A stretch of DNA of 64,000 nucleotides from Hymenobacter properus (GCF_015694735.1 NZ_JADQDP010000001.1:124001-188000); one strand, 5' to 3'. Counted from the stretch's first letter, positions 25,563 to 36,036 are shown. Notes: generated by a model not told the origin, from the sequence alone. Made by a program: numbers and translations.

Positions 25563-27263
25563 ATGAACTGGTTTTCTGGCCAAGCCGCACGCGTCGTTCT
25601 GCTGCCCTTGCTGCTTATAGCGGCTACGGTGCGGTGCCTCGGCAGCTACACCGAAACCAGCGACGACCAAACCCTGGCCTGGCTGTTCTCGGGCGTGTTG
25701 GCGGTTAAGCCCATCACCTCGGTTCCTTTGTACATGCATGGCTACGGGCATCTGCTGGCGGCCTTCTATGCGGATGGGGCGGCTGTGTGCTGGCTGGGCG
25801 TGCTATTGGGGGTGCTGCTGGCAATGGCAACCGGGCTGGTTTTCGCGGTGCTCGACCGGCTATTGCGGCCGCACCTGCGGCCGGCGCTGTTGGTTTTGGT
25901 GCTGACGCTGTTTTTCGGCCTGGCCTGGCTGGAGCATTGGCTATGGTTTAGCCACGCGCGGGTGGCGCTGCTGCTGGCCGGGGCGGGCGTGCTCTTTGCT
26001 GCCCAGCGGCCGGGGCGGGGTGGGGCACTGGCGTTGGGGCTGCTGGTGCTGGGTGCGGCCTGGCTGGTGCGGCCCGGTTTGGCGGTGCTGGGAGCTGTTG
26101 CGGTGGTGCCGGCCGCTTTGCTGCTGGCCGGTGGCTGGCGGCAGGCCGCGCCGGTATTGGGCAGCGCAGCGTTGGGGCTGCTTTTGGCCACCGGCCTGCT
26201 GCACTGGCAGCAGACGCCTGCCGAAGCCGCAGCCCGGCGTCGGGACGCGGCGCTGACCCGAATCCTCGATTATGGGCAGTTGCAGCCCCGGCCCCGCACG
26301 CCGGCCGATAGCCTCGGCACTGCCGCCGTGGACCTCTGGCTGCTGGGCGACTCCACCGTGGTGAACGAAGGGCTACTTCAACGGGCTTATCAGTTTGATG
26401 CCGGGCATTTCTTCGGCCGGGAAATGCCTGCCAAGCTGGCCCTGCGAGCAGGGCAAATGCTACGCGACTACTTCCCGCTGTGGCTGGCGCTGGCCGCATC
26501 GGTCGTGGCGGTGCAGCGCCGAAGCCGAAACCGTTGGTTCTGGTTGGTGCAGGGCGGCTTTGTGGGCGGACTGCTGCTGCTGGCGGGCTTGTTCAAATTG
26601 CCGCCTCGCGTGGCCCTGCCGCTGCTGGATTTTTGGCTGTTGACCAACGCGGTTTTCTGGCTGAAACCGCTGCAAACCGCCACGCCGAATGACCCCCCCA
26701 CCCAAACCAGTAGGCATCTTAAGCCACTGATGCAGCCGTGGGCGCGCGGGCTTGGCGTCGCGGCTTTGCTGCTCGTTGTGTTTCTGTATGCGGCCAAAAC
26801 CGGGCATCGCCAAAAGGTATTGCAAGGTGAGAAAGCCCGCAATAGCATGACAATAAGCCTATTTCAACATCGGAGCCGGCTGGGACGGCCGGTGCGCGTG
26901 CTAGCTGGCACCAACGACTGGCTGAAAAGCCTCTCACCGTTTCGCACTTATTCCCTTGGCCCGGGCCCCGTGCTGCAACTCACGGGTTGGCCTGCGTCCG
27001 ATGCCTCTCAGACGCAGCTACGCCAGGCGCTAACAGGGGCCGCCGACCAAACCGAGTGCCTCCGCCGGTTGGCCCAGCGGCCATGCAAAGGCCCGCAGCC
27101 GCAGGTACAGTGGCTGCTGACGCCCGAAGCCGCCCAGTGGCTCAACCGGCGCTTTCGCCTCGCCAATGCCGGCGTACAACTCGCCCAAGATGCTGCTATG
27201 CTTCCGTACACCCCACGCGGCATGGTGCGTTATTACTGCATCGTGCCGCAGCCCAAACAATGA
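25563..27263 (+). CDS. Polytopic membrane protein of the surface glycan cluster, possible GT-C-like enzyme
   Basis: The 566-residue product has about ten hydrophobic segments and a periplasmic C-terminal part of about 150 residues. Early on it carries SYTETSDDQTLAWLFSGV, an acidic pair after the first span as in GT-C glycosyltransferases, followed by PLYMHGYGHLLAAFY and LEHWLWFSHARVALLL. I cannot match it to a named family, so a Wzy-like polymerase or an oligosaccharide transferase are equally possible. The C-terminal region (VRVLAGTNDWLKSL and CLRRLAQRPCKGPQ) contains two cysteines that may form a disulfide. It is the last gene of the cluster on this strand. Confidence 0.7.
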   Translation: MNWFSGQAARVVLLPLLLIAATVRCLGSYTETSDDQTLAWLFSGVLAVKPITSVPLYMHGYGHLLAAFYADGAAVCWLGVLLGVLLAMATGLVFAVLDRLLRPHLRPALLVLVLTLFFGLAWLEHWLWFSHARVALLLAGAGVLFAAQRPGRGGALALGLLVLGAAWLVRPGLAVLGAVAVVPAALLLAGGWRQAAPVLGSAALGLLLATGLLHWQQTPAEAAARRRDAALTRILDYGQLQPRPRTPADSLGTAAVDLWLLGDSTVVNEGLLQRAYQFDAGHFFGREMPAKLALRAGQMLRDYFPLWLALAASVVAVQRRSRNRWFWLVQGGFVGGLLLLAGLFKLPPRVALPLLDFWLLTNAVFWLKPLQTATPNDPPTQTSRHLKPLMQPWARGLGVAALLLVVFLYAAKTGHRQKVLQGEKARNSMTISLFQHRSRLGRPVRVLAGTNDWLKSLSPFRTYSLGPGPVLQLTGWPASDASQTQLRQALTGAADQTECLRRLAQRPCKGPQPQVQWLLTPEAAQWLNRRFRLANAGVQLAQDAAMLPYTPRGMVRYYCIVPQPKQ

Positions 27264-27406
27264 TTTAGCAGCCCATCAAGCCCTCTTTTTAGGGTTTTAC
27301 CACTGCCAATGCCATAATCTTATACCCGGCCCCCTACGGTTCGGCCGGACCTTTGTTGCGCGAAAGGCGTTCTTTCATCACCCCTTCACGCTTTTCGCCA
27401 CACCCC

Positions 27407-28387
27407 ATGCAAACGTCCATCTCGATTACCCGCGGCGAAGTCCTCCAGCAAATGGAGGGCTACCTGAAAGAAAACATGAGCACCTTCCTCAAAAGTGTGG
27501 AAGACAGCTGGCAGCCGGCCGACTACCTGCCCGACTCGCGCCGCGACACGTTTTTCGACGAGGTGAAGGAGTTGCGTGAGAAGGCCGCCAGCCTGAGCTA
27601 CGACCTGCTGGCCGTGCTCATCGGCGACACCATCACCGAAGAAGCGCTGCCCAATTACGAGGCATGGTTCCACGAGCTTGATAACATCAACCGCGACCGC
27701 AACAACGGCTGGGCCGAGTGGATTCGGGGCTGGACGGCTGAGGAAAACCGCCACGGCGACCTGCTCAACCGCTACCTCTACCTCTCGGGCCGCGTGAACA
27801 TGCGCGAGTTCGAGGTGAGCACCCAGTACCTCATCAACGACGCCTTCGACCTGGGCACGGCCAACGACCCTTACCGCGCCTTCGTGTACACGAGCTACCA
27901 GGAGCAGGCCACCAACATCTCGCACCGCCGCGTGGGCCAGCTCGCCCGCAAAGCCGGCGACGACCAACTCTCCAAAATCTGCGGCATGATTGCCGGCGAC
28001 GAAACCCGCCACGCCCGCGTGTACAAGGCCTTCGTGAGCAAGATTTTCGAGCTCGACCCCTCGGAAATGATGCTGGCCTTTGAGGACATGATGCGCAAGA
28101 AAATTGTGATGCCGGCCCACTACATGCGCGAAATGGGCGTGGAAATGGGCAAAACCTTCGGCCACTTCACCGACGCCGCCCAGCGCATCGGCGTGTACAC
28201 CAGCGCCGACTACACCGACATCCTCGACTCGCTCATCAAGGAGTGGGACATCGAGCACATCAAAGACCTGAACGGCGAGGCCGAGCGCGCCCGTGATTAC
28301 ATCATGGCCTTGCCCAACCGCCTGCGCCGCGTGGCCGACCGCATGCCCGTGCCCAAGCTGGAATACAAATTCAAGTGGATTTCGTAG
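27407..28387 (+). CDS. Acyl-ACP desaturase (soluble di-iron stearoyl-ACP type)
   Basis: The 326-residue product is a soluble ferritin-like desaturase. The iron ligands appear as WTAEENRHGDLL (E-E-x-x-H) and IAGDETRHARVY (D-E-x-x-H). The helices with LPNYEAWFHELDNINRD and ATNISHRRVGQLAR frame the acyl cavity. It introduces a double bond into ACP-bound fatty acids with ferredoxin as reductant, adjusting membrane fluidity. The ATG at 27407 is preferred because the plant and bacterial family begins shortly before this helix; the frame to 27353 adds only 18 residues without pattern. Base composition is typical of the core genome. It stands alone, with a hairpin terminator behind. Confidence 0.92.
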   Translation: MQTSISITRGEVLQQMEGYLKENMSTFLKSVEDSWQPADYLPDSRRDTFFDEVKELREKAASLSYDLLAVLIGDTITEEALPNYEAWFHELDNINRDRNNGWAEWIRGWTAEENRHGDLLNRYLYLSGRVNMREFEVSTQYLINDAFDLGTANDPYRAFVYTSYQEQATNISHRRVGQLARKAGDDQLSKICGMIAGDETRHARVYKAFVSKIFELDPSEMMLAFEDMMRKKIVMPAHYMREMGVEMGKTFGHFTDAAQRIGVYTSADYTDILDSLIKEWDIEHIKDLNGEAERARDYIMALPNRLRRVADRMPVPKLEYKFKWIS

Positions 28388-28412
28388 CGAAAGCTTCGCG
28401 TTGAATAGCCCG

Positions 28413-28450
28413 CGCCCCGTTTGGTTTTGCCAGGCGGGGCGTTTGGTTTT
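28413..28450 (+). terminator. Probable terminator after the desaturase gene
   Basis: CGCCCCG (28413-28419) pairs with CGGGGCG (28435-28441), followed by TTTGGTTTT. The T run is interrupted, and GTTTGGTTTT occurs both in the loop and after the stem. Confidence 0.55.
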
Positions 28451-28513
28451 AAAGACAAGATAACCCGCTTCATGCCATTACATTTGCCTGAATTGCAAAT
28501 GCTTTTGCCTTCC

Positions 28514-30262
28514 ATGACGCACTTCTCCCAGCGCCCTTTCCACTACCTTCTTCTGGCCGGCTGCTTTGGCAGCACCGTTACCATGGCGCAAAGCCCCGCC
28601 GTGGTAAGCGCTGGCCTCAGCCCAGCCCGAAATGCTGTGGCCGCGCCGCGCACTGCTCCAGTTGTTATTCCCTTCTCACAGACTCTCAACCCCTCCACGG
28701 CGGACAATATCAAAATCCATGCATCGCAGAGCCGCGGGCGGCGCACTGCCACGGTTAGCACCAGCGGTAGCATCGTCACGCTGACGCCCACGACACCCGC
28801 CGGGCAGGCGGCCGCTTTCAGCCCAGGCGAAACCGTGACGGTGACCGTGCCGGCGACGGTGCAGAGCACGGCAGGTGCCGGGGCGGTGCCGCAGGTATAT
28901 CAGTTCACGGCGGCAGCCACGGGAGGAAGCGGAAACTTTGGGCCGGGGAGTGATGTGGCAACAAACACAACCGGCTATGGTCCGGATGTGAAAGCCGGGG
29001 ATTTGGATGGCGATGGCGATATAGATTTCGTTACCAATTCGCAGGGCACTAGTTTTTCTGCAGATAATAAAATAAAAGTCCGGCTGAACGATGGCAGCGG
29101 TAATTTTTCGCCAGCACCAGATGTAATCGTGGACTATGCGCCCAACGGCGTGGCCCTGGCCGATGTGGACGGGGATGGTGATTTGGATATTGTTGCCCCT
29201 TGCGCTGGCACGGCCGGCAGCACGGTAAACATTTGCTTAAACAACGGCAACGCCAATTTCGCTATCCCTATCGTCATCAATATAGGTTTGTCGCTGAGCA
29301 ATGTAAGCGTGGCTCTAGGGGACATGGATGGGGATGCTGACTTAGATTTGGTGATAAACGGCGGCTGGATATCTTTCAACGATGGCAGCGGCCGCTTTAC
29401 GGGAATGGTAGCCCTTCCTGCGGCGGCGGGTGTAATGGGTGATTTGGATGGCGACGGCGATTTGGACCTCATGTCCCCTAGCCGAGTGCTGTTAAACAAT
29501 GGCCACGGGAGTTTTGCCCTGGGTTCCACCCCAAGCTTCTCAGGGCCTTTGGGATTAACCCTGGGCGACCTGGACGGCGATGGCGACTTGGATGCAGCAA
29601 CCGTCAATTTTGGGCTTGGAAGCACCAACCGGGTGAGTGTGCGCCTGAATGATGGGAACGGAAATTTCTCGGGTACCACTGAAATTGCCATTGGAGCCAC
29701 CGCCCCTTGCCTGGCCCTGGGCGACATTGACGGCGACGGCGACCTGGACCTGTTAGTTCCGAAAATTGGCAGTCCAATGTTTATGGATATTGCGCGCAAT
29801 GATGGCGCTGGCCATTTTGGTGGCATCACCTCGGTGCCCACGGCGGGCCCGGCTTCTCCGTCAGGCATTCAGGCAATGAGCATGGCGCTGGCCGATGTAG
29901 ACAACGACGGCGACCTGGACTTCCTATCCTCCCAATACTTAGGGGGAATAGTGGGCGTGCGACTAAACAGCGCGGCCTTGGCCACTGCTTCGGCGCTGGC
30001 GCGCCCCGCGGCCACGTTTTATCCAAACCCAGCTTTTCAGAACATTTCGGTTCAAATTAGGTGTCCAGTGCCTGCCGATGCCCGCAAAGCAAGCGTTAGC
30101 ATTTTCAATGCTTTAGGCCAATTTGTTACATCGGCGTCGCTAACGGTACAGAGCGGCTTGGTTGACGGTCCTTTGCCCACTACTGACCTGGCGCCGGGCA
30201 TCTACAACGTGCGCGTGCAGGCAGGCGCGGTAGTTGTGAGCAAGCGACTGACGGTACTTTAG
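28514..30262 (+). CDS. Secreted FG-GAP/VCBS repeat protein with T9SS type A sorting domain
   Basis: The 582-residue product has a signal peptide (HYLLLAGCFGSTVTMAQS), a Big_5/SbsA-like Ig domain at about residues 20-130 (AAPRTAPVVIPFSQTL, PATVQSTAGAG), then seven FG-GAP-type repeats from about 150 to 470. Each repeat has an Asp-rich calcium loop: DLDGDGDID, DVDGDGDLD, DMDGDADLD, DLDGDGDLD twice, DIDGDGDLD and DVDNDGDLD. The last 80 residues (ATFYPNPAFQNISVQI, LAPGIYNVRVQAG, KRLTVL) are the type IX secretion C-terminal sorting domain, so it is secreted and fixed to the cell surface. It probably mediates calcium-dependent adhesion. The ATG at 28514 starts the signal peptide; earlier ATGs at 28472 and 28499 add residues without pattern. 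It overlaps the next, convergent gene by 4 bases. Confidence 0.9.
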   Translation: MTHFSQRPFHYLLLAGCFGSTVTMAQSPAVVSAGLSPARNAVAAPRTAPVVIPFSQTLNPSTADNIKIHASQSRGRRTATVSTSGSIVTLTPTTPAGQAAAFSPGETVTVTVPATVQSTAGAGAVPQVYQFTAAATGGSGNFGPGSDVATNTTGYGPDVKAGDLDGDGDIDFVTNSQGTSFSADNKIKVRLNDGSGNFSPAPDVIVDYAPNGVALADVDGDGDLDIVAPCAGTAGSTVNICLNNGNANFAIPIVINIGLSLSNVSVALGDMDGDADLDLVINGGWISFNDGSGRFTGMVALPAAAGVMGDLDGDGDLDLMSPSRVLLNNGHGSFALGSTPSFSGPLGLTLGDLDGDGDLDAATVNFGLGSTNRVSVRLNDGNGNFSGTTEIAIGATAPCLALGDIDGDGDLDLLVPKIGSPMFMDIARNDGAGHFGGITSVPTAGPASPSGIQAMSMALADVDNDGDLDFLSSQYLGGIVGVRLNSAALATASALARPAATFYPNPAFQNISVQIRCPVPADARKASVSIFNALGQFVTSASLTVQSGLVDGPLPTTDLAPGIYNVRVQAGAVVVSKRLTVL

Positions 30263-31107
30263 CCAACCTGGGTTTCCGCAACTGCTGCAGCTACCCGCGC
30301 CGCCTCCCAGCCCAGCAGCGCGGCCTTGCGTGGGGCGCCCCAGCGGTATTGCCCCAGCGCGCCGGTGCCGCGAATGACGCGGTGGCAGGGGATGAGGTAG
30401 GCCACCGGGTTGGCCCCGATGGCCGTGCCGGCGGCCCGCACAGCCGCGCCGTTTTCGGCCGCCTCAGCCAGCTGCGAGTAGGTGCGTAGCTGCCCCTCCG
30501 GCACGCGCAGCAGCGACTCCCAGATTTTGAGTTGAAAAGCTGTGGCTTTCAGATGCAGATGAAGCCGGTCGGTGGGAGTGAAGTCGCGGGCGAAAAACCG
30601 CGCTACTCGCGCGTGGTCAGCGGCTACTTCCGCCACTAGGGTGGCGTTGGGCCATTCCTGCCGCAGCTCTTGCAATGCGGTTTCCTCGTCAGTCAGAAAC
30701 ACCAGCTTGCAGATGCCCTTGGCCGTGGAAGCTACCAGGTAGCGGCCAAATGGGCTGTCGCCAAAGCTGTAGCCAATGGTCAGGGCCGCGCCGCCGTGCC
30801 GGTATTCGCCGGGCGTCATGGCTTCGAGCGTTACGAACAGGTCGTGCAAACGGCTGGGGCCGGAAAGGCCGGTTTCGTAGGCCGCCTCTGCTACTGAGGC
30901 TTGCCGGCTCAGCAGTAGCTTGGCATGGTCGAGGCTAAGGTATTGCAGGAATTTCTTAGGCGACACGCCCGCCCATTCCTGAAACTTACGCTGGAAATAA
31001 AACGGACTCCAGTGCGCCTGAGCGGCCATGGCTTCCAAGTCGGGCTGCTGCTGAAAATGCGCCTGGGCGTAGATGAGGGCAGCTTCAATGCGTTGGTAGT
31101 CGGTCAT
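30259..31107 (-). CDS. AraC-type regulator fused to O6-methylguanine-DNA methyltransferase (Ada-like)
   Basis: The 282-residue product starts at 31107 with an AraC-type DNA-binding domain (ALIYAQAHFQQQPDLEAMAA, HWSPFYFQRKFQEWAG, QASVAEAAYETGL) and continues with an Ogt methyltransferase domain: GYSFGDSPFGRYLVAS, VPEGQLRTYSQLAE and the active site NPVAYLIPCHRVIR, where the cysteine accepts the methyl group. The four-cysteine zinc domain that senses methylphosphotriesters at the N-terminus of E. coli Ada is absent, so the protein lacks the classical trigger. It repairs alkylated DNA and probably regulates a gene set, possibly itself. The frame extending to 31263 has no family support. Confidence 0.88.
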   Translation of the reverse strand: MTDYQRIEAALIYAQAHFQQQPDLEAMAAQAHWSPFYFQRKFQEWAGVSPKKFLQYLSLDHAKLLLSRQASVAEAAYETGLSGPSRLHDLFVTLEAMTPGEYRHGGAALTIGYSFGDSPFGRYLVASTAKGICKLVFLTDEETALQELRQEWPNATLVAEVAADHARVARFFARDFTPTDRLHLHLKATAFQLKIWESLLRVPEGQLRTYSQLAEAAENGAAVRAAGTAIGANPVAYLIPCHRVIRGTGALGQYRWGAPRKAALLGWEAARVAAAVAETQVG

Positions 31108-31216
31108 GGGGCAGGGAATTGATTTGATGCAAATTTCCACCATACCGTCACCGCTCACCACCCGTTTCTTGCGCTTTTTGAGTCTGGTGAAACTCGCTTT
31201 TGCAACAAAAAAGAAC

Positions 31217-31305
31217 GTCATGCGGAGCGAAACCGAAGTATCTTCACCGCTGTAGTAAATCAATTACTAATGCGGGAGAAATGCTTCGGCGGCGCGCCGC
31301 ATGAC
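31217..31305. repeat. Palindromic GTCAT...ATGAC element, subfamily B
   Basis: The 89 bp copy begins GTCATGCGGAGC and ends GCGCCGCATGAC. Inner arms around GAAGTATCTTC and GAAATGCTTC pair imperfectly. The loop contains GTAGTAAATCAATTACTA, itself nearly palindromic. It lies between the Ogt fusion gene (divergent) and the LEA-like lipoprotein gene. Confidence 0.88.
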
Positions 31306-31344
31306 GTTACGCTATAACCGTTCTGGGCCAGTCGCCCGGCCAAC

Positions 31345-32007
31345 TTATTTCGCCGAGACAGCCTTTTTCACCGTCACGAGCTGCACCGGTTCGAAATTGG
31401 ACGCCGGCACCTGGCGGCCGCTGGCGCCTACGTACTGGGGCCGAATTTGCACGGTCAGGCGGCGGTTGGCGGCCGTAAAATCGGTAAGGCCTGCCGCGAA
31501 AGCCGCCGGGGTGCTGCCGCTAAGCTGGGCCGGCTTCACGTTTATGTCCACGTCGATGGGCAGGGTCTCGATGGCGCTGGCTTCGAGCTGAGTGTTGGCG
31601 CCAGTGGTGCCGGTAGTCAGTTCCTTGCCGTCGAGCAGCAGCTTGTAGTCGAGCTGCTTGAGCTGCACGTTGGTGGCGGTGGGGTTTTTGGCATACACGC
31701 GCATCTTAAGGTGCAGGGGCAGGTTGCCTTTTGCCAGGGCCGTCTGCAGTTGTTGCTGCTGGGCCGATGCAATGTCCGAAGCCTGGCGCACGAACAGGAT
31801 GTCCTGGCCGCCCAATTTCGCTTCGTCAATAAAGTTGAGGCGGTACTGCATCAACGTGTATGCCTCGTTTTCGAGGGCTTCGGCCGAGACATTTTTGCCG
31901 GTGGGCTTGTCTTTCACCTGTTCGCTCACGCTGCACGAAGCAGCAGCCAGTAGCAGGGAGCCCAAAGCCAGGGCACGGGCGGGGGCCAGGTAGGAAGAGA
32001 AAGTCAT
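31345..32007 (-). CDS. Lipoprotein with LEA type 2-like domain
   Basis: The 220-residue product has a signal peptide with lipobox AASC. The mature region is a beta-sandwich of the LEA-14/WHy type: NEAYTLMQYRLNFIDEAKLG, NLPLHLKMRVYAKNPTATNV, LKQLDYKLLLDGKELTTG and TLPIDVDINV, where the N-P in the strand turn is characteristic. In bacteria such lipoproteins are of unknown role, sometimes linked to desiccation or envelope stress. The function is inferred from fold only. The repeat at 31217-31305 lies directly behind its stop codon. Confidence 0.82.
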   Translation of the reverse strand: MTFSSYLAPARALALGSLLLAAASCSVSEQVKDKPTGKNVSAEALENEAYTLMQYRLNFIDEAKLGGQDILFVRQASDIASAQQQQLQTALAKGNLPLHLKMRVYAKNPTATNVQLKQLDYKLLLDGKELTTGTTGANTQLEASAIETLPIDVDINVKPAQLSGSTPAAFAAGLTDFTAANRRLTVQIRPQYVGASGRQVPASNFEPVQLVTVKKAVSAK

Positions 32008-32109
32008 AAGTGAAAAAGAACTAATCAGCGTCGAAATAGGTGGGGTGTGCCGCTTGAGGCCTGCTTACGCGAATGCCGCGCCAATGGCTGCAAAGGTAGG
32101 CCGGGCGGG

Positions 32110-32772
32110 CTACTGCGCCCGCAGCCACAGGCGCACTGCAATCCAGAGAATGAAGCTGGCTGTGCCGAGCGTCATGATGCGCAGGCCGTGCACCCGGTCG
32201 TGGGCCGAATAGCCCGCAATCTGGCGGCCATCGTTCAGGGTTTTCTTGTGCGAATACAGTTCCCAGCCCATAAAAATAGCTCCAAAGCCGCCCAGCAACG
32301 CAAACAGATAGCCTAGCCGGATGCGGCCTTTGTTGTTCAGCTCCGGCTTGTTTTGCTCCACCACGCGGTGCTCGCGCAACAGCCGGATGGCGTCGGCAGA
32401 CACGTCGCGCCCGCGCTGCCGCAGCAACTGTCCGGCCAAGGTCACGTCGAGCGGGCTCCATTCCTCCGGCTTGGCCAGCAGGTCGAACAGCTCGGCGTCG
32501 GTAAAGCTGAACAGGTAATGGTCGGGGCTGAGAGCGGCGAGGGCGTCGCGGTGGGCGTCTTCCTGCAAGCGCCGCACGTATTCAAAATCTGCCCCGTGCA
32601 GCTTCACCACGAAGGTGGCGTAGGTGTTGTGGAATGTGAAGGCAGGGTTGAACACGAGCTCGCCGGTATCCGTGGCCGTTTCAAAGGGAATCTCATGCTG
32701 CCGCAAAAGCGTCAGCAAGGGCTGCGCCGCCTCGGCTGACGGAAACGACTGAAAGGGTAAAAAATCGAGCAT
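32110..32772 (-). CDS. Hypothetical protein with C-terminal pair of membrane spans
   Basis: The 220-residue product has an N-terminal soluble part (LLRQHEIPFETATDTGELVF, VVKLHGADFEYVRRLQE) resembling a small DUF2007-like signalling fold, a helical middle (TLAGQLLRQRGRDVSADAIR) and two membrane spans at the end (GYLFALLGGFGAIFMGWELY and RIMTLGTASFILWIAVRLWL). A short soluble loop with DGRQIAGYSAHDRVHGLR separates them. I do not recognise an enzyme. A membrane-tethered sensor is one reading. The gene has normal base composition and stands between two opposed or distant genes; 102 bases separate it from the LEA-like lipoprotein gene. Confidence 0.6.
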   Translation of the reverse strand: MLDFLPFQSFPSAEAAQPLLTLLRQHEIPFETATDTGELVFNPAFTFHNTYATFVVKLHGADFEYVRRLQEDAHRDALAALSPDHYLFSFTDAELFDLLAKPEEWSPLDVTLAGQLLRQRGRDVSADAIRLLREHRVVEQNKPELNNKGRIRLGYLFALLGGFGAIFMGWELYSHKKTLNDGRQIAGYSAHDRVHGLRIMTLGTASFILWIAVRLWLRAQ

Positions 32773-32853
32773 GTAAGCAAGCTACTGCAAAGCGCAAAGG
32801 AAGCATAAAATCCGACGCAATGCTGCTGAATAAACACAGCTTAACTTAGTAGC

Positions 32854-33561
32854 ATGAAAGCACCCGGGTGGCTCGGAGTTGCGGCCGTGCTGTGGGTGGC
32901 GGGCCCTGTGCAGGCTCAACAGGTTCAGCGCGCTCAGATTAGCATTCCCCTGGTGGCCAGTCAGCCTTCCTCCTTTGTGCCACGAGGATGGCTGCTGGAG
33001 GATGCCGTTACGGCCGACCTCAACGGCGACCAGCGTCCGGACAAAGTGCTTGCGTTACAACAAGGGAAATCAGTTGATTACCTCTCGGGTGGGCCCCGGG
33101 CCCTGGTGGTTTTGCTAAGCCAAGCCGATGGCTCCTGGCGGCGGGTGGCATATGCTCTGCACGTGCTTATGGAGCCCACGGATTTCGGGCCCCGAACCGG
33201 CCGCCCGCATCTCTCCGTGGTGCAAGGAGTGCTTCGTATTCAGCAGGACGGCGGCTCCCGCTATTACGTTTCCCGAACGCAGTTATTCCGAATAGTGCTG
33301 CAAACCGGGCGTTGCCGGTTCATTGGCGAGGAGCGGAAAGTGGTGGACTCGAATGGAAACGGGCTGAGTGCTTCCTACAGCACCAATTTGCTTACGGGTA
33401 AGCAAATTGTCGTTACAGACGCTGGCGGTGAAACTTATAAACCCAGGACACGCAAGCTACAGTTGCACCTCAAGCCTATTTATATCGAAGAGGTAAACAA
33501 CGGGGCTACTAATAGCCACGGCTTGCCTTGGCTGCCGAAAAGCTACGACAGCTACCAATAG
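32854..33561 (+). CDS. Exported protein of unknown function
   Basis: The 235-residue product has a signal peptide (LGVAAVLWVAGPVQAQQ) and a mature beta-rich part. LLEDAVTADLNGDQRPDKVLAL contains one FG-GAP-like Asp-rich loop (DLNGDQRPD), which may bind calcium. WRRVAYALHVLM and SRTQLFRIVLQTGRC could belong to a beta-propeller blade or a lectin-like sheet. No C-terminal sorting domain is visible, so it should remain in the periplasm. The function is unknown. A bidirectional terminator separates it from dnaK, which runs on the other strand. Confidence 0.65.
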   Translation: MKAPGWLGVAAVLWVAGPVQAQQVQRAQISIPLVASQPSSFVPRGWLLEDAVTADLNGDQRPDKVLALQQGKSVDYLSGGPRALVVLLSQADGSWRRVAYALHVLMEPTDFGPRTGRPHLSVVQGVLRIQQDGGSRYYVSRTQLFRIVLQTGRCRFIGEERKVVDSNGNGLSASYSTNLLTGKQIVVTDAGGETYKPRTRKLQLHLKPIYIEEVNNGATNSHGLPWLPKSYDSYQ

Positions 33562-33570
33562 CTTGGTCAT

Positions 33571-33606
33571 AAAAAAAGGCCGGAAGCATTTGCTTCCGGC
33601 CTTTTC
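33571..33606. terminator. Bidirectional terminator between the exported protein gene and dnaK
   Basis: AAAAGGCCGGAAGCA (33574-33588) pairs perfectly with TGCTTCCGGCCTTTT (33591-33605) around a two-base loop, with A- and T-rich tails on both sides. Confidence 0.9.
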
Positions 33607-33627
33607 AAATCAGGCAATAATCAGGAA

Positions 33628-35568
<1,941 letters not shown>

Positions 35569-35670
35569 GTGGAGGGGTGTGTTGGTTAAGATTGAGAGTG
35601 GAATATGTCAGGTGAAAGCAGCTTTGCAGCCGCTGACCGGGGATTACAAGCAACGTACCAGCCCCGTTTT

Positions 35671-35687
35671 GGTGACAGTTTGTCACC
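35671..35687. promoter_or_regulatory. Perfect palindrome upstream of dnaK, possible operator
   Basis: GGTGACA and TGTCACC are perfect 7-base arms around GTT. The site lies 103 bases upstream of the dnaK start. In the direction of dnaK, a TACGTTG sequence (complement of 35651-35657) that could act as a -7 box follows 13 bases after the palindrome, so a bound regulator would overlap the promoter. It does not match the CIRCE or other heat-shock sites I know. Confidence 0.4.
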
Positions 35688-35859
35688 GATTCGGCGCCCA
35701 AGGCGGAGGTTATCCGACGCGGTGGCGGGATTTGTTGCAAACGGCCAGAATTTTCCTGACAAGGGGGCGGGAAAGGGGCTGCAACAGCATAAGCAGGCCA
35801 CACGATTTTCTATACCTATGGCGTTGTAGCTGCCAATTGTTAAAATTTATTTACCGTCG

Positions 35860-36036
35860 ATGTTAGCACTTTTTACACTGTTGCCGCTTGCACTTCTTGC
35901 ATTAGGGGTGCGGCCTTGGTTGCGCGGTTCTACATCCGATAGATGGCTGAAGTCACTGCTCCTGAGTTTTAGCTTAGGCACTGCAGCAGTTTTAATGGGC
36001 TATTTGTGGGGCTGTTTAGCGCCTTTGCTGAAATGA
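35860..36036 (+). CDS. Small membrane protein, translationally coupled to the next gene
   Basis: The ATG at 35860 opens a 58-residue frame. The peptide has an N-terminal hydrophobic segment (MLALFTLLPLALLALGV) and a second one (SLGTAAVLMGYLWGCLA), ending in LLK. The stop TGA overlaps the ATG of the next gene (ATGA at 36033-36036), which strongly suggests that both are real and translated together. Base composition is clearly lower in GC than in neighbouring genes. Nothing identifies a function. The two spans and the coupling suggest that it partners the next product in the membrane. Confidence 0.6.
   Translation: MLALFTLLPLALLALGVRPWLRGSTSDRWLKSLLLSFSLGTAAVLMGYLWGCLAPLLK

Noticed and set aside
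35862..35870. TTAGCACTT near the small membrane protein as half of a CIRCE heat-shock element
   Set aside because: The second half GAGTGCTAA is not found at the expected nine-base distance, and the bases encode the start of the small protein.
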